DNA of 64,000 bases from Boesenbergia rotunda (taxonomy: Eukaryota; Streptophyta; Magnoliopsida; Zingiberales; Zingiberaceae), in assembly GCA_024364735.1 (NCBI GenBank), contig JAGFNQ010008763.1, forward strand, positions 216,616-280,615. The letters are read 5' to 3'. The position numbers were made by a program, and so were the translations under genes. Below the pieces are notes generated by a model that worked only from the letters and a program-made list of their open reading frames with translations, made no database searches and was not told where the DNA came from. Below, in pieces: positions 25,053 through 35,312 of this stretch (position 1 is the first letter of the stretch; the number at the start of each line of letters is the position of its first letter).

Positions 25053-25063
25053 CACTGATACCA
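25053..25063 (-). promoter_or_regulatory. Primer-binding site of element H
   Basis: TGGTATCAGTG on the minus strand lies five bases from the LTR end; it is an initiator Met tRNA type site with one change. Confidence 0.85.
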
Positions 25064-25068
25064 AAAAT

Positions 25069-27691
25069 TGTCACGCCCTCAGAGGCACATGCTTCCTCGA
25101 AAATCGAGCAGCATCTCCCCTGTATGGCGGATAATATGGGACAATAATACATAATATCTCACCATATAACTTAGCCACAGGCGGCTAGTATCACATATAT
25201 AGAAGTAAACAATCACAACCACACAGCTTTATATCAAAGGAAAGATAACGGGCGACTCGGCCACCATAATCATAAAAGAACTACAATTCAAAGAGAACAC
25301 AAAAGTCTCTGATATCGACAAAACCTAATAACGAATAAAATGTAACTCCAAGTACTGAAACAAATAACTAAACCAACTACGAAAGATTAACTCAACTCGA
25401 TACTGGGGACTGACAATTGGATCCTCTCCTGGCTCTAAGAGATATGTCTACCTGCTATCTGAAACAACAAAAAAGAAAGCAGGGGTGGTGAGTCCGGGCG
25501 GACTCTGCGGGTATATGAGTAGACAAATAAGCATGGCATAATAAGGATAACGGAGTAGAGAAATCAACAGTGTACTGTCCATAAGAATTATAGAATTTAC
25601 CTAATCATGCATAACCAATATAATACGACATGGTATGAAACCGAATAATAACTAAACAGGTGTAAAATAACACAACAACAATAAAACCAAGATATAGATG
25701 CATGTCAATCATGTGCAACAACCATAGCTCATATAAGTGCATCAAACACAAGCAAATGCATAAAAGAAATACGTATGCACATGATGCAATGACATGTGCC
25801 ACCCCTGACACCAGTCAACACATCCCATCTGTGTGACCGAGTGGGTAGGGCTGTGACAACTGTACGCACTCCAACAACAAATACCATAAAGGTGTGGTTG
25901 AGTGGACAGGATGCTGGGGAGCCTACACTCCAGACCCCGGTACATCAGGGAGGTATCAACAGTTACAATATCCCTCGAAAACAACGGTGAGGGTGAGCCA
26001 CCAACAGCTCATCCCTCTAAAAACAACGGTGAGGGTGTCACTGTTTGGCATAACAGGACAGATGCTCGCACTCTAATAACTACCACGACAACAAGTGGTT
26101 GAGTGAATCGAGCAACAATATGACTAACGACGGCTTAACCAAATGTAAACCAACAGTCGTTAGTATGCAACGTGCAAGTATGGTGCATGATATACGATGC
26201 ACGAAAAATCGGAGAAACAGCGATGCAATAAAGTCCAACGAATACACGATGCATCAATACAATCAACCAGAAATCAAAAATCAACGATTATGCACCTACA
26301 CTACTAGGTAGGGTATTTCTAATGCCAAATAAACCTATCTGTGTGTAATGGACTTCTAGGTACTCGCGTAAAAGCGGTACTTTATAGAATAGAAAATCAA
26401 TCGAGGACTGTACAGATATGAATTTGGGAACACTCGAAGATCAACGAAGATTAAGTATCAACGGCGATGTTTAAATAACGACAAAGAACAAGGTCAAGCA
26501 ACCTACTAGACATAGGATAGCCATGCTTTAAGGTAAACAAAACTACATGAGTAAAAAGGAGAAATACCTACCTTTATTTGTAGAACGTAAACGAAATAAC
26601 CCCTTCACTATCATCCATGTGAATCCCAAGTCAACGTCCTGTATCAAAGGTTAAGTTTAGCTATTCATAAAATTAAATACATTAGCTAACAAAATACTAA
26701 ACATGGTTAGGATAAATCCTAACTATAAAACCTATTTAATTTACTCTAAAACAAGCATGAGTATTTCTTAACCTAATTTATCTAAAATTAGGCTAAGGGT
26801 TAAATACCCAATCTACCCAATCCACAACTACAAATTAAACCCAAACAACAACACACCAAATGACTAATTAGAAACCAACCCAACCGTAGTTCAAAACCAA
26901 ACTTATCATTCCATAGCGTATCTATTAACTTCCAAAAGATCAACACAATTTAAGCTCACTCACCCCAACCCCATGGTAGCTCACGGCAACCTGAACACCC
27001 ACAGCCACTGAACAAAACACCATATGATCATTAACCTTTACTGATAAGAGCATCCCCTAACACAAAGTATAAATCAAACTTACCTAAATACATCCAACAA
27101 TTTACATTTAAGGATATATATACTAAACCAAACTGCCCTTACCTGCTAATCACTGGCCAGAACCCAAAATCAGCAACTGGATAGAGAGATGAAACTCGAC
27201 AGCAAAGAAGATACAGTAGATCTGATGGTTGGTCGGCACAAACTCGTGTGGTGTGGTCGGCTCCGGCGACTAGGCGGCAACCGACACGAGTGCTCGGTGT
27301 CGGTAAAGGGAGGAAAAGAAATTAAGGTTTGCAGCGCTGGGAGAAGAGGAAAGAACCGCGAACAGGGAGACAAGGTGGCGCCAGGTGGCGCCTCCTTTGT
27401 GTGCGCCAAAGCAAACAATGGAGGAGGAGAAGGAGAACAGAGGGCGCGACGGCGGCGTCCCTCGCTGCGGCGTTGGCGTCGGATAGGGTTCGGGAACTGC
27501 TGCGGTTTCGCACAGGAGAAGTCAGCGCAGAGGAGCTCGGGTGAGTTAGGGCATGGGCTGAGGGAGTTTTAGGGGTTTTATAACTATTTTTCATCTTTTG
27601 CAAATAAGTCCAACTATTTACGCTATTCACAACTAGTCCCCTTTTTTTGAAATTTACCTTTTCGACTCCCTTAAAAATTCGATATTTAACA
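25069..27691 (-). repeat. 5' LTR of element H (2623 bp)
   Basis: Partner of 16093-18725; differences are few substitutions and short indels, so insertion is fairly recent. It is followed by the CCCCT duplication. Confidence 0.93.
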
Positions 27692-28537
27692 CCCCTTGTT
27701 GGCTTCATCCCACTTGATGAGCTGGTTCATCGCCCTCGAGTGCATGACTCTCTCTGTGATACAAGCAATAGAACATTAGTTAGAATTAACGGGCACTGAT
27801 GGAATAGACAAACTTACCGAGGTTGGGGTTGATGCGGGTCACTTTAGGGCTGAGGTCCGCTTAGTACATAAGCTCATCACTATGTACCAAACCCAGACCA
27901 CTAAACTCCATTCCAGAGAGAAGGCTCCTTGCTCGCTAGTAGGCGGAATTCTGTTGAAAGTCTCCTAGTTATGGGGGGAGCAAGTAGATTCTCCGTCTAG
28001 CGATGAGAACTGAAAGGACGGTGGGGTAGTCGGATGAAGAAAAGCATCTCCTTCCACCCTTTATGAGAAAAGGGAACCCCTCAGAACCTATAGCTGGGGA
28101 ACGCTGTAATGCTAAATGCCCCTCACGAGCCAATCGGAATGAAGAAGGAATGAAAAAGGTGGGGGGTCAGGGGGATGTCAAAGAGTTTAATGATGATGTA
28201 CGCCCTCGCCCATCTGACCGAAGGCATTGGGATCCATCTGGTGTAGAGGGATATCAAAATAGGAGGATACATTCATAAAGAAAGGGGGGATAGGAAAACA
28301 AAACCCTAACTCTACCTGCCCTAGGAAGAAGGTAAAGAAGTCGAGAGGCTGTTCTACAGGCGATTGGTCAACCCTAGGGATCACTACTGTCATCTCGGCC
28401 GGAATGTCATAAGCCTCACAAGCCGCTTGTAGAGTTTCTGGCCTCACCCTCGAAGAGGTGGACTCGTACCACTCCGCTTGGTAGCCCTCCTCCAGAATCC
28501 CTCTCCTACTCTGGTCTTTCTTGCTCTCCTTACCCAT
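27692..28537 (-). pseudogene. Gene G, 5' part: gypsy-type transposon ORF (PF04195-like)
   Basis: The ORF opens with ATG at 28537, downstream of a TATA box and a C/T-rich leader, and is clear to 28187. It shows AYDIPAEMTVVIP and then LDFFTFFLGQVELGFCFPIP ... FFMNVSSYFDIPLHQMDPNA, which fits the plant family called putative gypsy-type transposon (PF04195). Below 28187 the match continues through several stops and frame changes to GLGLVHSDELMY. A 64-nt intron (27754-27817) and a short exon follow, reaching the H insertion. It is a decayed, spliced transposon gene. Confidence 0.6.
27754..27817 (-). other. Predicted 64-nt intron in gene G
   Basis: Donor CG|GTAAGTT at 27817 and acceptor GTATCACAG| at 27754. 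The exon after it (MHSRAMNQLIKWDEANKG) runs in frame into the part beyond H. Confidence 0.6.
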
Positions 28538-28666
28538 GGCTCCTAAGGAAGAAGACGAGAAGGAAGTAGAAGACTTATGTGTGAGGTGGAGTCCTTAGGG
28601 AAGAAGACGAAGATGATGTCTGCTAAGCGATGGAGCCGGAAGGTGGTCAAATGTCTTCGCCTCCCC

Positions 28667-28675
28667 TTTTTATAG
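28667..28675 (-). promoter_or_regulatory. TATA box upstream of gene G
   Basis: CTATAAAAA on the minus strand lies about 130 bases before the ATG at 28537. A C/T-rich leader lies between. The upstream promoter sequence was separated by the D insertion and continues at 55342. Confidence 0.55.
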
Positions 28676-28734
28676 TGAGGAAGTTGCATGTGTGTGTGCA
28701 ATAGGGGCAAAACAAGTGGACGACGGGAGATAGC

Positions 28735-29649
28735 TGTTGGGGCAATCGACCCAAGGTTGATCGGGAAGATCATGGTTTTGATGTGTGTGTCCACATGGTT
28801 AAGGTTAGGGTGTTATCTTGATATATGATATGTGTGATTGAAATTGTAGGACTTGGAGAATCACACATGGAGGAGTTATCCGAGGAACGAGAGCCGAGGG
28901 AAGAGGACTCCAAGGGCATGCCGTGAAGTGGACTTCAAAAGGGCACACGTGAAGGGTGGCATGGAGGCAAGCCAAGGGAAGGCTTGTGTGCGCATCCGAG
29001 GGACGATAGCCGATGGAAGAAGACTTCAAGGGGCAAGCCAAGAGAGTATACTTGAAGGCACACGTGAAGGAGGGTCGTTGAAGTGGGGAAGAGTGCTTGT
29101 ATAAGCTGGGTAGTCGACTGGGATAATATCAGTCGACTACCTAACCTTCCTGAGACATCGACTGATAACCCCGAAAACTAGCCGTTGGAGTTAGTCGTTG
29201 GCTAGCAATTAAGGTTGGATCAATCGACTGCTCAAGGGGCAGTCGACTAGTATCGGGCTAGATAACTTATGGAGTTGTCCTTTACCCTATTTAAAAGGGT
29301 GATCTTTTGGCACGACAAAGGTACGGTTCTTAAGTGTACCAAGGTGTTATTCATGCAAAAAGTCATTAGTTCTTCCTCTTGCTTTCAATTCTATCTTGTA
29401 AAGAAGAAGAAGACAACCTTATAAAGGTTTTCTCCGCCTTGAAGGAGACGTTTCATAGTGGAGAGGGTGCTCGTGTGTGGATCCTTGGATTAGTCACCTT
29501 TCGGGGTAGATACCAAGTAAATTTTCTTTGTTAGCATTGGATCTCATATTTTTCATTATATTGCTTGTATTGTGCTAACCATTTTGTAAAGAAAGTTCAA
29601 GAAAAGTGCTATTCACCCCCCCCCCTCTAGCAAGCACCATGATCTAACA
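28735..29649 (+). repeat. 5' LTR of element D (915 bp)
   Basis: Paired with 54395-55336. The U3 has CAGTCGACTG-type palindromes (about 29110-29250), then a TATA-like TATTTAAAAGGG near 29288. A poly-C run near 29618 comes before the end CTCTAGCAAGCACC...CTAACA. Confidence 0.93.
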
Positions 29650-29651
29650 AG

Positions 29652-29664
29652 TAGTATCAGTGAC
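29652..29664 (+). promoter_or_regulatory. Degenerate primer-binding site of element D
   Basis: TAGTATCAGTGAC follows the 5' LTR by two bases and resembles TGGTATCAGAGC with several changes. Confidence 0.65.
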
Positions 29665-31354
29665 GGTTCGCTTCGGGAGAACTCACCATCGACCGGAGTA
29701 TCAAGAAATAGCATTTCAAGAGGGCTATAGCACCGCAAGGCCACCGTTCTTCAACGGAAACGACTTCGCCTATTGGAAAGGTAGGATGGAGTACTACATA
29801 ATGAACGATATTGAAAATTGGATGAGTGTTGTAGATGGCTTCGATGCGCCCGCCAATGAACAAAGAAAGCCACTACCGATGAGAAATTGGACCAAGGAGG
29901 TAATGAGGAAGGCGCAAGCCAATGCGAAGGCCACCACAACGCTTCAATGAGGATTATCAAAGGAACAACTAAACAAGGTGGGGCCTTTCAAGAGCGCCAA
30001 GGAACTTTGGGACAAGCTCGTCGAACTCAACGAAGGGTCCAATGAGTCAAGAAGGGCAAAGAAGGACCTCTTGGTTGCCCAACTACATTCGCTCACAATG
30101 AAGGCTAACGAGACGGTAAGCCAACTACATGGAAGGGTCAAAGAAATAATCAACGAGCTTCATGTAATTGGTGAAAAGGTTGAGAACCGAGATCTCGTGA
30201 GGTATGTTTTGCAATCATTCCCTAGGACTACATTGTGGGCATCAATGGTTGATGCCTACAAAGTATCAAGGGATCTCTCTACGGTTAAGTTAGACGATTT
30301 ATTTTGTGAATTTGAGTTACACGAGCAAGCTAACATTTCCTCTAAAGAAAAAGGTGTAGTGTTTATTGTAGAAAAGGAAAAGAAAAAGGAGAAGGAAAAG
30401 AAGAAGGTCGTCTATTCATCATCATCCAACTCGGAGGAGTCAAGCACTTCAATGGATAGCGACCAAGAGGCTTTCATGGTAATGAAAATGCATAGAGCCT
30501 TTAAAAGTTTTTCTAACAAGTCTTATGGTAGGAAAGGTTCAAAGAGTAAGAGCAAAGGAAAAGAGATTATTTGCTATAATTGTCACCAAGAGGGACACAT
30601 GAAGAATGAGTGCCCACAACTAAAGAGAAGAGAAGAAAAGAAGGAGGAGAAAAAGAGGGGTGACAGGAAGAAATCCAAGGGAAAAGAGAAGAGTGCCACA
30701 AATCTCAAAGCTACTTGGGATGATCCATCTTCATCGAAGGAAGAAGGAGATCACGTGTCACACTTTGCACTAATGGGAGTGGACAACTTGGAGTCATCCA
30801 AAGATGAGAGGAGTTCAAGTAGTGAAGATGAAAGTGAAGGCTCATCATCCGAATCCGATGCATCGGTAAGTGAGGTATATAGCTTACCCTCCTCTACTCT
30901 AATCAAAATTATTACTAGTACAAATCATGATTTGGCTAAGGCTAGGAGAAAGGTTAAAGAATTAAAGAATGAAGTTTGCATGCTTAAATTAGAATCCATG
31001 AAACCTAAGGGCAATTTTGCATGTTCCCTCTACCATGTCAATGATTCATGTTTGGAAAAAAATAGGGAACTAAGAGAAAAGGTAGAAGACCTAACCAAGG
31101 CACTTAGAAAATTTTATGTTGGCTCTAGCAACCTTGATATGATCATAAATAGCCAAAGAGTCGTGTACAACAAAGCTAGGATAGGTTATAGGTCAAAAAC
31201 CAAGGAGGTAGCTTTTGTTTCACTTATGGGTAGGAAGGGTGCCTCTAGGAGACAAGGTGTTAAGGGAAATGCAAAGAAGGCTTGGGTACCAAAGAAGTAT
31301 TTAAATGATTCTTGTGGAACTAGCATTTGGGTACCAAAAGCTTGTGTTGTATAG
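29660..31354 (+). pseudogene. Ty1/copia gag of element D
   Basis: The reading frame is open from about 29660 (a conventional ATG is not evident, perhaps lost near the PBS). The N-terminus has the copia-type gag block (FNGNDFAYWKGRMEYYI, then ELWDKLVELNEG). A zinc knuckle (CYNCHQEGHMKNEC) lies near 30580. Highly charged K/E- and S/E-rich regions lie on either side. The C-terminal part has a probable coiled coil (ARRKVKELKNEVCMLKLES). One UGA interrupts it at 29948-29950. It ends at TAG 31352-31354, after which the same frame continues into protease. Confidence 0.88.
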
Positions 31355-31858
31355 GTGAAGGTGAAGGAAGCCTCAAATATGTGGATAGTAGATAGTGGGT
31401 GTTCAAGGCACATGGCCGGAGATGTAAGCAAGTTCACCACTATTAGCTATCTAAGAGAAGGAACCGTATCTTTCGGAAATAGTAGAAAACTCAAAATAAT
31501 TGGTAGGGGCATCATTGAGGTATCTCCTACAATCACTATCCATAAAGTTCTTTTAATCAAAGATATGGAGTTTAATTTACTTAGTGTGAGTCAACTTTGT
31601 GATGTCAGATAAGGGTTGAGTTTCATGCTATAAAGTGTCTAATTAAACAAAACGGTTCCAAAAATGTTATGCTAGAAGGATATAGAGAGGCTAATCTTTA
31701 TTATCTTAATCTTGCTTATGCTTCTAACAATTTTCCTAAGTGTCTCAAATCTAAAGAAGAAGAACGATGGTTGTGGCACCGGCGACTTAGGCACATCAAC
31801 ATGAAGAATATTGCAAGAGTTGCCAAGGAGGAATTGGTGAAGGGACTTCCCATGATCA
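31355..31858 (+). pseudogene. Protease and pre-integrase segment of D pol
   Basis: In frame with gag after its TAG. The aspartic protease active site is WIVDSGCSRHM, followed by ISYLREGTVSFGN and LLSVSQLCD. A frameshift at about 31610 leads to the GAG-pre-integrase part with the zinc-binding WHRRLRHINM. It is cut by solo LTR B1 inside the sequence GLPMI; the matching part resumes at 33770. Confidence 0.9.
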
Positions 31859-33769
31859 TGTTAGTAGGAGCCCTAGAGCCAATTATGTGATGATTGACTA
31901 GAGACATTTTGTATCATATTCTATTATTAATAAAGGCATGTTTGGTTATTATACTTACTTTGTATTCCATGCCGAATAACTAAGTATAATAATGTCCTTG
32001 TGTAGTAGGTTCTTATCTACATTATATCGATTGGTTGAATCGATAGTGAGATAATGTAGAGAACACTACACTAAATTATTCCTAGTCAAGCATCAATTAT
32101 TCAGGGACAATATTGATGCATGGAGACTAGCATGTAGGTCAACTAATGGCTTGAGCTCACAAGTCATGGATATGTGATATCAAGTTGGCACCTGGGTATA
32201 CATTGGAGAATGTGTACTGAATGACCCGCCATGAGAAAGTTTCATAGATTGTTATATGAGTGTCATAGACTTTCTCATGTGACTATTGGTATGAATAGTC
32301 CTTAAACCTGAAGTCACTACGGTTCCCTACATAAGGAGTTATGTACTTTGGTATCGTCAAACGTCACCCGTAACAGGGTGGACTATAAAGGCGATCACTG
32401 GGTATGTAATGAATTATGCGGAGGGATGTGAGTGATGTAGATGGGATCTATCCCTCCCATATGACGGGAGTGATATCTGTGGGCCCCTTGATCGAGTAGG
32501 ACTACTGAAACGCATGGTCATGCTCAAATGAGTCAATATGAGATATTGAGCTCATTTGTTTGAGTGAGTCTACTCGGGGATCAAGAAACACAAGATTGAT
32601 TGAGGATGACATGGTCTATGCCTCATTGGTCTATCTAGATATCAAGGATAGAAGGACAAGGTCATACACTGTCATAGTCACGGAGGTTTAGTCGGATCTC
32701 GACTTTTCTTGTTACTTGAGTAGCAATGATGCATTGCTAGATGCCGCTCATTGCTTATGTGTCTAAGGTGTTAGGCACATTGCCAACGTCACAAGAACCT
32801 ATTGGGTCACACACTAAGGACGTAATGCTTCGGAAATTCTGTTTGGCTGATAGGAGCCTGAGTTGGGGAACTCGGGAGTCTGATCCCGAGTTGGGAACTC
32901 GGGAGTCCAAGCCCGAGTTGGGAACTCGGGGGTCCGAGCCCGAGTTGGGAACTCGGGAATCCGAGCCCGAGTTGGGGAACTCGGGAGTCCGAGCACGAGT
33001 TGGAAACTCGGGAGATCTGAGCTCGAGTTGGGAACTCGGGAGCGCAGGTCGGGAGCTCGTCACTCGGCAGACTGAGTCAGAGCTCGGCAGACTGAGTCGG
33101 AACCTCGGCATTCGGCAGACTGAGCTGGGAGCTCAGCAGACTAGGTCGACACTCGGCAGTCGGGACTCGGCACTCGAGGCTCGGCACTCGGGAAACTTGG
33201 TTGGGAGATCGAGTCGGAAGCCCGAGATGCCAGGTCGGATTTGCATGCAGGAAAGAGAAAGGTCTCTCTTCATTGGATGAAGAGAAGATGAAGAGTCACA
33301 TGGAAAGATGTGCTCTTTATTGGTTTTAATGAAGGGAAGGCAAAGAGACAAATGACTCTTGGTATTCATTGGATGAATATAAAAGGGGTCAAGTGATTTT
33401 CGAATGGGACTGAGTGTGCTTTCTTCTTCCCTTCCTCTCTTCTTCCTCTCCCCCACTCTTGGCCGAAACTCTACTGTAGAGTTCTTGGTGTTTTCGAGCT
33501 ACCTCAAGTTGCTAGCACAACTAAGGTAGTTCTCCCAAAGTTGAGAGATTATGTCCGTGTGGATACGAATAAAGGCACAGACGGTTGAACGTGCAAGAGA
33601 TCCGGCGCATCTTGGACGAGCGGGATACACGAAGGGCGCGCTTCAAAGGTATAAACAGTAGATAAATCTATTAGATAGATAGCTTTGTACGAGTTTTCTT
33701 TTGCATGGATCGCTCGTGGGTTCTTGTTTCCGTTGCGTTTTTATTGTTTTGTGCTGGGAGAACCCAACT
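31859..33769 (+). mobile_element. Solo LTR B1 (1911 bp)
   Basis: It begins TGTTAGTAGGAGCCC and is flanked by GATCA (31854-31858 and 33770-33774). Its last base is T instead of the A found in B2 (CCCAACT versus CCCAACA). TATAAAAGGGG near 33368 gives plus orientation. It contains the AACTCGGG minisatellite at 32872-33045. The ORF at 32741-33280 is only a translation of repeats. Confidence 0.9.
32872..33045. repeat. 27-28-bp hairpin minisatellite in LTR B1
   Basis: About six and a half units with core GTTGGGAACTCGGGAGTCCG. CCCGAGTT and AACTCGGG flank GGG in each unit, so every unit can fold as a short hairpin. A second, looser array (CTCGGCAGACTGAGTC) follows to about 33200. Confidence 0.85.
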
Positions 33770-35301
33770 GATCAAGTATGAAAAGACTAAGATGTGTGAT
33801 GCATGCCAAGAGGGTAAGCAATCAAAATCATCACACAAAGGTAAAACCTTAACTAGCACTAATATACCTTTAGAATTATTGCATATGGACCTATTTGATT
33901 GTCATAGTACTCCCTCATTAGTAGGGAGTAAATATTGTTTGGTAATTGTAGATGATTTTTCTAGATTTACTTGGGTATTTTTCATGAAACATAAGGATGA
34001 TACCTTAGAAATTTTCATAGGTTTTTAGTAAGAGGGTTGAAAATGAAAAACACCTCAAGATTAACCGAATTAGGAGTGACCATGGTGGAGAGTTTGAAAA
34101 TTCAAACTTCTCACAATTTTATTTAGAAAATGGGTATAAGCATGAATTTTCATGCCCACGAACCCCTCAACAAAATGGCGTGGTAGAAAAGTGAAATAGA
34201 ACCCTACAAGATGCCGCTAGGACTATGCTTAATGCATATTCTCTTCCAATCTACTTTTGGGCCAAAGAAGTAAATACCGCTTGTTACATCCAAAACCAGA
34301 TTTTAATTCATAGGTTTTTAGGAAAAACTCCATTTGAGTTGTGAAATAGGAGAATTCCACAAGTTCACTACATTAGAGTTTTTGGATGTAAGTTTTACAT
34401 TTTAAACACCAAGGATGATTTGAGGAAGCTTGAATCTAAGGCAGATGAGGGGATTTTGGTTGGGTATTCATCCACTAGTAGGGGATATAGGGTATATAAC
34501 AAAAGGACCAAGGTAATTGAGGAGTCATCCAATGTGGAGTTCGATGAGTCTACCAACACCTACCCTAGGAAATCTTCTATTAATAAGGACATAGAAGAAA
34601 GTCAACCCCTTGCCCAAGAAATTCAAAACCTACATTTGGGGGGGGGGGGGGGCAATGATCAAGGGGAGAGAGAAGTGCACTAGAGGATGAGCATCATGTA
34701 GCCAATGAACCCACAACCTCTAGACCCTTAAGGCATCACCAAGATCACCCCATTGACCAAATAGTGGGTGATGTCACTCAAGGGGTGAGGACTAGGTCTT
34801 ACTTTAGAGAACAAAGTAGTCAAATTACCTTAATTTCTCAATTAAAATCGAAATCTATTGATGAGACATTAGGTGATGTGGATTGGGTCCTAGCTATGCA
34901 AGAGGAGTTGAATCAATTTGAAAGAAGTGAAGTATGAGAGTTAGTTCCTAGGCCCAATGATTGTACCATTGTCACCACTAGATGGATCTTTAGGAACAAG
35001 CTAGATGATCAAGGAAAGATAACTAGAAACAAAGCTAGGTTGGTTGCTAGGGGGTTTAATCAAGTAGAGGGCCTTGACTATGATGAGACATATTCCCCCG
35101 TAGCTAGATTAGAGTCTATTAGAATTTTATTAGCATATGCAGCTCACATGGGTTTCACACTTCACCAAATGGATGTGAAGTCGGCATTCCTTAATGGGGT
35201 CATTAAAGAAGAGATATATGTAGAGCAACCACCCGGGTTTGAAACCCCAAATTATCCTAGGCATGTCTACAAATTAAGAAAAGTCTTGTATGGATTGAAA
35301 C
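33770..35301 (+). pseudogene. Integrase and first half of RT of element D
   Basis: The integrase zinc-finger end (MCDACQEGKQSK) is followed by the core: first Asp in LLHMDLFD, second in RSDHGGEFEN, Glu in QQNGVVEK. RT begins near 34890 (DWVLAMQEELNQFER) and includes KARLVARGFNQ, TYSPVARLESIR and HQMDVKSAFLNG, ending at VLYGLK. Defects include a frameshift near 34028, UGA in the ERKN-type position (34194), UGA near 34345, UAG near 34680 and UGA at 34936 in place of an expected Trp. A 12-base G run is at about 34640. B2 is inserted after GAAAC at 35301. Confidence 0.9.
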
Positions 35302-35312
35302 TGTTAATAGGA

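Larger units (their letters stand above)
16093..27691 (-). mobile_element. Element H: large non-autonomous LTR retrotransposon (LARD-like)
   Basis: Near-identical 2.6-kb LTRs (16093-18725 and 25069-27691) flank an internal region with a PBS at 25053-25063 and a PPT at 18726-18735, all minus strand. The 5-bp target duplication CCCCT (16088-16092 and 27692-27696) is perfect, so the ends are exact. After removing solo LTR A1 the internal region is about 4.1 kb. It holds only a chromoviral gag tail and an opposite-strand DUF4283-like fragment. It must depend on proteins from another element. Gene G is the target. Confidence 0.93.

Noticed and set aside
32872..33045. Possible CRISPR-like array
   Set aside because: Units are contiguous 27-28-bp minisatellite repeats without unique spacers, in a eukaryotic LTR.
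32741..33280. 179-residue ORF with ELGTRESEP repeats
   Set aside because: It is a translation of the hairpin minisatellite in solo LTR B1 and is not kept as the same ORF in B2 or B3.
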